Positions 25,090 to 32,493 of a stretch of DNA of 64,000 bases are shown one piece after another; the stretch's first letter is position 1, and the number at the start of each line of letters is the position of its first letter. The position numbers and the translations under genes were made by a program. The notes under the pieces are model-generated. The model saw nothing but the letters and a program-made list of their open reading frames with translations. It did not search any database and had not been told where the DNA came from. Source of the stretch: Sphaerotilus uruguayifluvii (GTDB taxonomy: Bacteria > Pseudomonadota > Gammaproteobacteria > Burkholderiales > Burkholderiaceae_C). The stretch lies in NCBI RefSeq assembly GCF_013294065.1, contig NZ_JABSNM010000009.1, positions 124,001 to 188,000 of the forward strand, in the 5' to 3' direction.

Positions 25090-27354
25090 TCAGCGCGTGT
25101 CGAACACCGGATCGGGCGCCGGTTTCGTGATGTCGCAGCCGAACACCTGCTCGCTGATGCGGCCGAGCCCGGCATCGGCGCCGAGCCGCTCGGTCACGCG
25201 GTCCAGCGTGACCAGGGCGTTGGGCATCGAGCGGTTGACGGCCAGGTCGGCGCCGCCGCCGCACAGGTGGCTGCGGTAGCCGGACGGGATCGAGCGGTCC
25301 CAGTCGAAGCGGCCGCTGGCGCTGGCGAAGGCGACGTGGCAGGTGCGGCACGACGCGCCGATCACCTCGCGGTAGAGGCGGTCTGCGCCGGGCACGCTGC
25401 GGGCGTGGGCGATCCAGGCCGGGGGCACGTAGGCCTTGTCCTGCGCCGTCGATCCGTCTGCGTACCAGCCGTCGATCAGCCGGCTGACGGGGGTGTCGGC
25501 GCTGCCTTCGGTGGCCTGGACGAGGCGGTTGAGCGCGTGCAGCGCCACCTGCTGGTCGGCCTCGCGCAGGCCCGGGGCGCTGCTGAAGCGGTAGTTGCCG
25601 GCATCGAACGGCAGGAAGCGCGACCCGAGCATCGGCGAGGCGCCCCGTGCGGTCGGGAAGCGCCCGGCGTGCGTCGCTCCACCGTGGCAGGCGACGCAGA
25701 CCCCCGGCATGTACTTCTCGCCGCGGCCGTCGAGGTTGACCGACAGCAGCAGCCTGCCGTCGGGTCCGAACGTGACGAACTTCGTGAACGGCCGGCCGCC
25801 GTTGGCGCCGGGCGTGGCGGTCCACTCCATGCCGACGCAGGCCACCTGCTTCAGCCCCTGGCGCGCCTGGTCGATCGTGCTGTCGACTTCGGCCTGGCCG
25901 AAGCCGTCCGGGCCGGGGTGATTGCAGACCAGGAAGGCGATCTGGTCGGCGCTGCGCCGCACGGCCGACATGCGCCGCACCAGGTTCAGGTCCATGCGGT
26001 TGATGTAGTCGGCGCTGGCCTTGTCGGCGGCAGCGATGCCGTCGTCGTAGGGCGGCAGGCGGTGATGGCGCTGCCAGTCGGCCATCGTCACGGGCTGCGC
26101 CGGCGTGCCCTGGGCATCGCAATCCGACACCAGGCCGAGCGCGCGGTAATAGGCGCAGGCGCTCTGCGGCGTGTCCAGCCCCTTGTAGGCGAGGAACCGG
26201 TCGGCGCCGGGCAGGCCGTCCGAGAGGCTGCCCGACGGGGCCGTGACCGGGCGGCCCCGCACGTTGCCGTCCGGCCCGTTCGCGAGCATGCGGGTGATGC
26301 GCGGTGGCGTGTTGGCCAGGCGGAGCGGGGGCATCTCCACCGGCGTCTCCGCCAGGTAGGGGCCGGACGCCAGCAGGTCGACGGTCTGCCGCAGACCTTC
26401 GCAGTTCACCTCCAGCCGGTAGCTGCCCTGTGCGGCCACGGCGGCCTCCAGCAGATAGTCTCCGTACCGGTTGGCCGGGATCGCCGCCGTGGCGGCGGTG
26501 CCGTCGGTCTGCAGCAGCCGCAGCGTGGCGACGCGGGTCAGGCCGGTGCCCGGATCCTGGCGGCCGCAGGCCGAGCCGTCGGCCAGTTCGACGTGACCGT
26601 ACAGGCGCAGGTTGATTCCGGCGCCGGGGCTCACGGGAACCGTGGCCGGCGCAGCGCTCGGGACGTAGGCCGGCATGCAGACCGGCCAGGCGCTGCGCGC
26701 CAGTGCCGCATCGCGCGTGCAGTGCAGGCGGTACGCGCCCGAAGTCGGCACGGGCAGCCGTGGCAGCACGAGTTCCCCCGATCCGTCGCTGCGGCCGCTG
26801 AAGAGGGTCTGGTCCGTGTCGTCGCGCACCTCGACCAGCACGTCGGGCAGGGCGAGCGTGCGCTCGCCCGTGGTCGTGCCGTCGCGGCTGGTGAAGATCC
26901 ATCTGCCTGCCGCCTGCAGGCGCAGCCGTCCGCCGAGCTGGCCATCGTCGGTGACGGCCGGGGGCGCGTGCAGGGGCTGGGCGGTCGTGGCGGGTGTCGC
27001 TGCGGGGTCGAGCGCATCGGACGACACCGCATATTGCGCCTGGGCATGTCCCCCGCGTCCGTCGGACACCGTGACGTAGGCGAAATGCAGTCCGGGGCCG
27101 CCGGGCAGGGTCCAGGTCGTGCTCGAGGCATCGCGGTCGTCGATGCGGCCGGCGGTGACGCGCCACTGGTAGTGCAGCGTGTCGCCGTCGGCATCCCGGG
27201 CCGCGACCGACAGCGTGGTCTTGTCCGGGCCGCTGTCCTGTGCCGTGGCGCTGGAGCCGCCGCCGCAGCCGGGCAGGGCCAGCGCGACCAGCAGTGCCAG
27301 CGTGGCACCGCCCGTACGTTCGGCGCCGGGGTGAGGGGTGCTGCAAGTGCTCAT
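25090..27354 (-). CDS. Lipoprotein with two c-type heme motifs (cytochrome c-like)
   Basis: A 754-residue predicted lipoprotein with lipobox LPGC near residue 30. The N-terminal part contains a PKD/Ig-like unit (LSVAARDADGDTLHYQWRV) and further beta-rich Ig-like domains up to about residue 360. The C-terminal half carries CVACH (553-557) and CRTCH (669-673), which would hold covalent hemes, plus scattered paired cysteines. It would be exposed in the periplasm or at the outer membrane. It is the first gene of the minus-strand run to the OmpA, anchor-D/JDVT, MrtJ-like and porin genes, and a dyad motif shared with T6SS promoters lies 65 bases upstream. Electron-transfer or redox-sensing roles are possible; neither is shown. 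Confidence 0.8.
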   Translation of the reverse strand: MSTCSTPHPGAERTGGATLALLVALALPGCGGGSSATAQDSGPDKTTLSVAARDADGDTLHYQWRVTAGRIDDRDASSTTWTLPGGPGLHFAYVTVSDGRGGHAQAQYAVSSDALDPAATPATTAQPLHAPPAVTDDGQLGGRLRLQAAGRWIFTSRDGTTTGERTLALPDVLVEVRDDTDQTLFSGRSDGSGELVLPRLPVPTSGAYRLHCTRDAALARSAWPVCMPAYVPSAAPATVPVSPGAGINLRLYGHVELADGSACGRQDPGTGLTRVATLRLLQTDGTAATAAIPANRYGDYLLEAAVAAQGSYRLEVNCEGLRQTVDLLASGPYLAETPVEMPPLRLANTPPRITRMLANGPDGNVRGRPVTAPSGSLSDGLPGADRFLAYKGLDTPQSACAYYRALGLVSDCDAQGTPAQPVTMADWQRHHRLPPYDDGIAAADKASADYINRMDLNLVRRMSAVRRSADQIAFLVCNHPGPDGFGQAEVDSTIDQARQGLKQVACVGMEWTATPGANGGRPFTKFVTFGPDGRLLLSVNLDGRGEKYMPGVCVACHGGATHAGRFPTARGASPMLGSRFLPFDAGNYRFSSAPGLREADQQVALHALNRLVQATEGSADTPVSRLIDGWYADGSTAQDKAYVPPAWIAHARSVPGADRLYREVIGASCRTCHVAFASASGRFDWDRSIPSGYRSHLCGGGADLAVNRSMPNALVTLDRVTERLGADAGLGRISEQVFGCDITKPAPDPVFDTR

Positions 27355-27419
27355 GCCGGATGCCCTTCTGTCAGTCGGCCTGCCGGCCCGATTCTGTCCA
27401 CGCGGCGAAGGTCTGAAGC

Positions 27420-27433
27420 ATGACTTTGGTCAT
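27420..27433. promoter_or_regulatory. Palindromic dyad ATGAC-TTTG-GTCAT
   Basis: ATGACTTTGGTCAT is a perfect 5-base-arm inverted repeat in the 105-base gap between the kinase gene and the cytochrome lipoprotein gene, 65 bases ahead of the latter. It is the most symmetrical copy of the island motif and places the cytochrome/JDVT operon in the same possible regulon. Confidence 0.5.
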
Positions 27434-27459
27434 GGCTGAGGAGGCTGCCGAGGCGGGGG

Positions 27460-29148
27460 TCAGCGGCATTCCCGCCGCATGAAGCTGCGCTCGGCGTCGG
27501 TCACCGGGTCGCCCAGAGCCGATTTCTGCAGCAGGTCGTTGCACTTGAGCTGGGTGACGTAGTCCGGTGCCGGCGGCTGGGCCCGGATGACCTTGGGCGG
27601 TCGGCCGTCCGGACTCCAGACCGAGCGGTCGGAGACCTCCGGCGGCGACAGCGTCGGGCTCTCGTCCGAGGGCGCCTTGCGCGCCGGGGCCGGGGTGTTG
27701 CCGGCCGACCGCGGCGGAGCGGGAGGCGAGGGCGGCGGCGTCTTGCGCTCCGGGGTCCGGGCGACCGCCGGCGCCGAGGCCGGGGAGACGGTCACCGGAT
27801 CGGCCTGCGCGGACGCGGCGGAGCCGGGCAGGGATGCGGCAGGGGCCGCGGGGGCGGTGGCGACGGGCGGCGGTGGCGCCGCGGGGGCGGGCTGCGGCTC
27901 CGGGGCCGAGGCGGTCGTGACCGGTGCCGGCTCAGCCGCCGGCGTCGGTGCGTGTGCAGGACGCCCGAGCCGGTAGGCCAGTCCGGCCGCGCCGACCAGC
28001 AGCACGGCCGCGGCGGCCATCCAGAGGCCGGAGGATCGGGCCGCCGCCGGCCTCGGCAGCGCAGCGGGGGGCGACCCGGCCGGAGGCGTCGCGCGCAGGG
28101 GTGGGGGCGGCGGCTGCGGTGGCGGTGGCGGCGAGCGCACCGGGGCGGCGGGCGGCGCTGCCGAGGGGGCGGGCCCGACCGCGGGCGCCGCCAGCAGCGC
28201 GCGCAGTTCGGCCACGCTCTGCGGCCGGTGCTGCGGCAGCACCGCCAGGCAGGCGTCGATCGCCTCGAGGAAGGCCGGGCCGCACAGGCCGGCCGCGCTG
28301 CGCACCAGCGGCTGGTACTTGTCGGTCACCACGCGGGTGACCGACTGCGGCGGCGTGCGCCCGGTCAGCGCGAAATGCACGACCGAGGCCAGCGCGTACA
28401 GGTCGGTCCACGGCCCCTGCTTGACGCCGGGCATGTCGCCGTACTGCTCGATCGGCGCATAGCCGGTCTTCAGGATGACCGTCAGCGCCTGCGTCATGTC
28501 GCCGATGACCCGCCGCGCCGCGCCGAGGTCGAGAATGACCGGGCGGCCGTCCTCGAGGATCATGATGTTGTCGGGCGCGATGTCGCGGTGGCAGGTGTCG
28601 GCGCGGTGCATGGTCTCGAGCGCGTCGAGCAGCGGCACCAGCAGCGCGCGCAGCCAGAGCTCGTCGGGCGGCCCGGGCAGCGCCTTGAGCACCTCGCCCA
28701 GCGTGCGGCCGACGTAGCAGGGCATCACCATGTAGGCGGTGCCGTTGCCCTCCCAGAAGCGGTGGACCTTGATCAGCGAGGGGTGATCGAAGCTGGCCAG
28801 CAGCCGCGCCTCGTTGATGAAGCTGCGCAGGCCCGCCTCGAAGGTCTCGGCGTGGCGGCGCGAGCGCACCGAGACCGTCATCGCCTGCGTGCGCGCGGCC
28901 AGCGACGAGGGCATGTATTCCTTGATCGCGACCCGCCGGTGCAGCGAATGGTCCTGAGCGAGGTAGACGATGCCGAAGCCGCCCTCGCCGATGACCGACA
29001 GCAGCTCGAACTCCTCCAGCCGGGTGCCGGCGGGCAGCGCGTTGCCGAACTCGTCGTCGGCGAGTTCGCCGGGCGGTGGCGGACCGGCCGGTGCAGGGCC
29101 CAGCCGGGTCCGGTCCGGATCGTCGGCGGTGGCGGACGGTTCTGGCAT
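27460..29148 (-). CDS. Membrane-anchored Ser/Thr protein kinase, PpkA-like (kinase 1)
   Basis: A 562-residue kinase. The catalytic domain (about 45-310) has the glycine loop IGEGGFGIVY (53-62), Lys76 in VAIKEYMP, HRDIAPDN with Asp189, and LDLGAAR in place of DFG (Asp207 kept). After a Pro/Ala-rich segment comes one transmembrane helix (LWMAAAAVLLVGAAGLAYRLG, about 395-415) and a proline-rich periplasmic tail ending with two cysteines. The HRDIAPDN form is typical of T6SS PpkA-type kinases, which phosphorylate Fha to activate firing. The start at 29148 has AGGAAG upstream; earlier in-frame codons lack one. It is a paralogue of the kinase at 32494-34467 and is divergent from the FecR-like gene. 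Confidence 0.88.
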   Translation of the reverse strand: MPEPSATADDPDRTRLGPAPAGPPPPGELADDEFGNALPAGTRLEEFELLSVIGEGGFGIVYLAQDHSLHRRVAIKEYMPSSLAARTQAMTVSVRSRRHAETFEAGLRSFINEARLLASFDHPSLIKVHRFWEGNGTAYMVMPCYVGRTLGEVLKALPGPPDELWLRALLVPLLDALETMHRADTCHRDIAPDNIMILEDGRPVILDLGAARRVIGDMTQALTVILKTGYAPIEQYGDMPGVKQGPWTDLYALASVVHFALTGRTPPQSVTRVVTDKYQPLVRSAAGLCGPAFLEAIDACLAVLPQHRPQSVAELRALLAAPAVGPAPSAAPPAAPVRSPPPPPQPPPPPLRATPPAGSPPAALPRPAAARSSGLWMAAAAVLLVGAAGLAYRLGRPAHAPTPAAEPAPVTTASAPEPQPAPAAPPPPVATAPAAPAASLPGSAASAQADPVTVSPASAPAVARTPERKTPPPSPPAPPRSAGNTPAPARKAPSDESPTLSPPEVSDRSVWSPDGRPPKVIRAQPPAPDYVTQLKCNDLLQKSALGDPVTDAERSFMRRECR

Positions 29149-29226
29149 CGAGGCTTCCTGGCGGGAGGGCGGGCAGGCCCGGACGGGCGACGCGAGGATT
29201 GTCCCGGGCGCAGGCGCGGCCGTCGA

Positions 29227-29238
29227 ATGACCAAAGTC
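29227..29238 (-). promoter_or_regulatory. Dyad motif copy upstream of kinase 1
   Basis: On the minus strand this reads GACTTTGGTCAT, the same core as at 27420. It is 78 bases from the kinase 1 start, in a 176-base divergent region that also holds a plus-strand copy at 29264. Confidence 0.5.
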
Positions 29239-29263
29239 CTGTGCGCGTCCCGGGGCGGGACGC

Positions 29264-29282
29264 ATGACTTTCGGCGCTTGCC
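29264..29282 (+). promoter_or_regulatory. Dyad motif copy upstream of the FecR-like/sensor/kinase operon
   Basis: ATGACTTTCGGCGCTTGCC, 60 bases ahead of the start at 29325. It agrees in 17 of 19 positions with the copy at 34582 before tagH, including the GCTTGCC extension. Confidence 0.5.
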
Positions 29283-29324
29283 GCTCCCCCGGGCGGCATG
29301 TCCTGATCGGGCCGGAGGCGAGCG

Positions 29325-30248
29325 ATGAGGAACTTGCGGAGCCGGATCATGCTGCTCGGGCTGGCGCTGATCGGCGGCGTGGCGCGTGCGGCCGCGCCGC
29401 CCTCGGTCGGCCTGGTGACGGTTGCCGAGGGCGAGCCGCGCCTGATCCGCGCCGAGGCGGTGCTGCGGCTGGTGCCGGGCATGCGCCTGCAGGCGGCCGA
29501 TCTGGTCCACCTGCCCGAGGCGCCGGCCGCGCTGGTGCGCATCGAGCAGGCCGACGGCTCGGTGCTGGAGCTCGGACCGGGCGCACGGCTGTGGAGCGCG
29601 CCGCGCCTGGCCGGGGGCGCCGACTGGTATGTGCTGTCGGGCTGGTTCAAGTTCGCCACGCGGCAGGCGCGCGCGACGCTGATGACGCCGCTGCTGGCCT
29701 GGCGGCCGGCCGCCGCGGTCACGATCGCGCGGCTGGAGCCGCAGGGGCCGGCGCTGTCGCTGTTCGTCGAGAGCGGCATGCCGCAGTGGCAGCCGCGCCA
29801 GCCGGCGCTGCGCCTGCCCGAGGTGCCGGTGCACGCGGGTGACCACCTGGTGCTGCGGCCGGGCGCCAGCGGCCGCCCGGTGGCGCGGCCGCGGCCGCCG
29901 GCCGAGTGGCTTGCGGCGCTGCCGGCGGCCTTCCGCGACACGCTGCCGCCGCTGGCCGGGCGCTTCGCCGGCGAGGTCCCGCCCGGCGCGGTGCTCGGCG
30001 AGCCGGACTACGCGCTGCTGGCGCCCTGGCTGCAGGGCGAGCCGCTGCTGCGGCGCGCCGGCGTCGAGCGCTGGCGCGCGCTGGCGGCGCGCCGGGAGTT
30101 CCGGGCCGCGCTGCGCGCGCATCTGGCCGAGCATCCGGAGTGGGCGCCGGTGCTCGATCCGCCCGCCGCGCCGCGCCGCGCGTCGCCGGGCGCGGCCGTC
30201 GACGCGCCGTCCTCGTCGGGCGCCCATTCACCGGGAGTGCGTCCGTGA
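29325..30248 (+). CDS. FecR-domain-like secreted protein
   Basis: A 307-residue exported protein with signal peptide (IMLLGLALIGGVARAAA). Residues about 28-140 resemble a FecR domain (VTVAEGEPRLIRAEAVLRLVP, then LQAADLVHLPEAPAALVRIE and ADGSVLELGPGARLWSAP). The C-terminal half is Pro/Arg-rich with a helical end (AALRAHLAEHPEWAPVL). Periplasmic FecR-like proteins often pass envelope signals to membrane partners. Here the next gene, overlapping by four bases, encodes the heme-motif sensor, so the two may form one sensory complex feeding the kinase behind them. The FecR call is moderate. Confidence 0.7.
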   Translation: MRNLRSRIMLLGLALIGGVARAAAPPSVGLVTVAEGEPRLIRAEAVLRLVPGMRLQAADLVHLPEAPAALVRIEQADGSVLELGPGARLWSAPRLAGGADWYVLSGWFKFATRQARATLMTPLLAWRPAAAVTIARLEPQGPALSLFVESGMPQWQPRQPALRLPEVPVHAGDHLVLRPGASGRPVARPRPPAEWLAALPAAFRDTLPPLAGRFAGEVPPGAVLGEPDYALLAPWLQGEPLLRRAGVERWRALAARREFRAALRAHLAEHPEWAPVLDPPAAPRRASPGAAVDAPSSSGAHSPGVRP

Positions 30249-31117
30249 AGCTGCTGTGGAAGTTCAATCTCGTCTTCCTGCTGGTGTTCGCGCTCGGGCT
30301 GGGCGCCAGCGCCTGGGTGACGCGCCAGCTGCTGCAGGCCCAGGCCCGCGAGGAGGTGATCGAGCGGGCGCGCCTGCTGATGGAGAAGGCGCTGGCGGTG
30401 CGCGCCTACACGACCGGCCAGATCACGCCGCTGCTGGAGACGCAGATGAAGTACAGCTTCCTGCCGCAGTCGGTGCCGGCCTTCGCCGCGACCGAGGTGG
30501 TGGCGGCGCTGCGCGGCCGCTATCCGGACTATGTCTACAAGGAGGCGGTGCTCAATCCGACCAATCCGCGCGACCGGGCGGTCGAGTGGGAGGTCGACGT
30601 GGTCACCCAGTTCCGCAGCGACCTGCAGCGCAGGGAGTTCGTCGGCGAGCGCGACACGCCGACCGGCCGGTCGCTCTACATCGCCCGGCCGATCCGGATC
30701 TCGAATGCGGCCTGTCTGCGCTGCCACAGCACCGTCGAGGCCGCGCCGCGGCCGATGATCGAGCGCTACGGGCCGGCCAACGGCTTCGGCTGGAGCCACG
30801 ACGAGGTGGTCGGCGCGCAGATCGTCTCGGTGCCGATGGCCGTGCCGCTGCAGCGGGCCGAGGCGGCCTTCGGGGTCTTCGTGGGCTCGCTGGCGGCGGT
30901 GTTCGGCGCGGTCGTGCTGGTGCTGAACCTGATGCTGTGGAAACTGGTGGTGCAGCCGGTCGGGCGGCTGTCGGCGCTGGCCGACCGGGTCAGCCTCGGC
31001 GAGATGGAGGCGCCGGCCTTCGAGCGCGCCGGCCGCGACGAGATCGCGGTGCTGGCGGCCTCGTTCGGGCGCATGCGCCGCAGCCTGGTCGAGGCGATGC
31101 GTCTGCTGGAGAGCTGA
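30245..31117 (+). CDS. DUF3365 (Tll0287-like) heme-motif sensor with HAMP domain
   Basis: A 290-residue membrane sensor. It has an N-terminal TM helix (about 6-26), a periplasmic DUF3365 domain with the c-type heme motif CLRCH (157-161) in the typical SNAACLRCHS context, a second TM helix (about 214-236) and a HAMP linker (LVVQPVGRLSALADRVSLGE). It stops right after HAMP: no histidine kinase, cyclase or methyl-accepting domain follows. DUF3365 domains bind heme and are thought to sense redox or gases. It starts with GTG overlapping the FecR-like stop, and a soluble Ser/Thr kinase gene begins 9 bases later, which is the likely output partner. This coupling is inferred. Confidence 0.85.
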   Translation: MKLLWKFNLVFLLVFALGLGASAWVTRQLLQAQAREEVIERARLLMEKALAVRAYTTGQITPLLETQMKYSFLPQSVPAFAATEVVAALRGRYPDYVYKEAVLNPTNPRDRAVEWEVDVVTQFRSDLQRREFVGERDTPTGRSLYIARPIRISNAACLRCHSTVEAAPRPMIERYGPANGFGWSHDEVVGAQIVSVPMAVPLQRAEAAFGVFVGSLAAVFGAVVLVLNLMLWKLVVQPVGRLSALADRVSLGEMEAPAFERAGRDEIAVLAASFGRMRRSLVEAMRLLES

Positions 31118-31126
31118 GGGCCGGAC

Positions 31127-32482
31127 ATGCCGCATTCCGTGCCCGCGCTGCCGGCCCGCCTGGGCAAGTACCGCGTCACCGGCCTGCTCGGCCAGGGCGC
31201 GATGGGCATCGTCTACCGCGCCGAGGATCCCGACATCCTGCGTCCGGTGGCGATCAAGACGATGCACTGCGCGGGCCGCGCGGGCGATGCCGAGCGCGAG
31301 TCGGCGCTGCAGCGCTTCCGCAACGAGGCGCAGGCGGCCGGGCGGCTGCACCACCCCGGCATCGTCGCGGTGCACGAGTACGGCGTCGACGGCGACACCG
31401 CCTACATCGCGATGGAGCTGGTCGACGGCCATCCGCTGTCGGGCGGGCTGGGCGCCGGCGCCTTGCCGCCGGCCGATGTCGTCGGCCTGATGCTGCAGCT
31501 GCTCGACGCGCTGGCCCACGCGCATGCGCACGGCGTCTGGCACCGCGACATCAAGCCGTCGAACCTGATGCTGACCCGCGACGGCCGGCTGAAGGTCACC
31601 GACTTCGGCATCGCGCGCATCGACGAGCGGGGCCTGACGCGCGAGGCCTCGCTCATCGGCACGCCGCACTGCATGGCGCCGGAGCAGTTCCTGGGCGGCC
31701 CGATCGACCATCGCGTCGACCTGTGGGCGGCCGGCGTGCTGATGTACCAGCTGCTGGCCGGGAGGCAGCCGTTCTCCGGTCGGCCCGACGTGGTGATGTA
31801 CCAGGTGCTGCACCAGACACCGGCGCCGCCGTCGCAGGCCGAGGGCAGCGGCAGTCCGGTGCTGTTCGACGCGCTGGTGATGCAGGCGCTGTCGCGCCGG
31901 CCCGAGGCCCGGCCGGCCGACGCGACGGCCTTCCGCGAGGCGCTGCTGGCGCTGGCCGGCGTGCCGGCCCGCGGCGTCCCGGCCGGCACCCTGTCCGACG
32001 AGACGGTCGTGCGGCTGCTGCCGGTGGCCGGTGGCGGGCCGCTGCCGGGCTGGGACGAAGGCAGCCTGCGCGAGCTCGAGACGCGGCTGCTGCCCGAGCT
32101 CGGGCCGGTCGCGCGGGTGCTGGTGCGCCGCGCGGCCCGGGAGTGCACCGACCTGCCGACGCTGCACGGCCGGCTGGCCGGCCATCTCGAGGACGAGGGG
32201 GCGCGGCGGCGTTTCCTGGCGGCGGGTTTGAGCGTCGGCGCGTCGCGCGCGTCGGCGGCCAGTGCGGTGCTGTCCGGGGATTCGGGCGTCTGGCCCGATG
32301 CCGAGCGGGTGCGCCGCGCCGGCCGGCTGCTGCTGCCGCATCTCGGGCCGATCGCGCCGGTGCTGGCGCAGCGCGAGGCCGCGCGGGCCGCCTCGGCCTC
32401 GGTCTGGCTGCAGGCGCTGCTGGCGCGCATCGACGATCCGCAGGTGCGCGCCGCGCTCGAGCGCGGCCTCGGTCCCTTCTGA
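31127..32482 (+). CDS. Cytosolic Ser/Thr protein kinase (kinase 3) with repeated C-terminal domain
   Basis: A 451-residue Hanks-type kinase with a fully canonical catalytic set: GQGAMGIVY (22-30), Lys44 in VAIK, HRDIKPSN (Asp141), DFGIAR (Asp159) and APEQF. No transmembrane segment follows. The C-terminal part (about 300-451) contains two related helical units, RLLPELGPVARVLVRRAARE and RLLLPHLGPIAPVLAQREAA, a repeat seen in some T6SS-linked kinases whose role is unknown. It follows the DUF3365 sensor by 9 bases and so could be its output. Its 3' end faces that of kinase 2. Confidence 0.92.
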   Translation: MPHSVPALPARLGKYRVTGLLGQGAMGIVYRAEDPDILRPVAIKTMHCAGRAGDAERESALQRFRNEAQAAGRLHHPGIVAVHEYGVDGDTAYIAMELVDGHPLSGGLGAGALPPADVVGLMLQLLDALAHAHAHGVWHRDIKPSNLMLTRDGRLKVTDFGIARIDERGLTREASLIGTPHCMAPEQFLGGPIDHRVDLWAAGVLMYQLLAGRQPFSGRPDVVMYQVLHQTPAPPSQAEGSGSPVLFDALVMQALSRRPEARPADATAFREALLALAGVPARGVPAGTLSDETVVRLLPVAGGGPLPGWDEGSLRELETRLLPELGPVARVLVRRAARECTDLPTLHGRLAGHLEDEGARRRFLAAGLSVGASRASAASAVLSGDSGVWPDAERVRRAGRLLLPHLGPIAPVLAQREAARAASASVWLQALLARIDDPQVRAALERGLGPF

Positions 32483-32493
32483 TTCCCGTCCGT

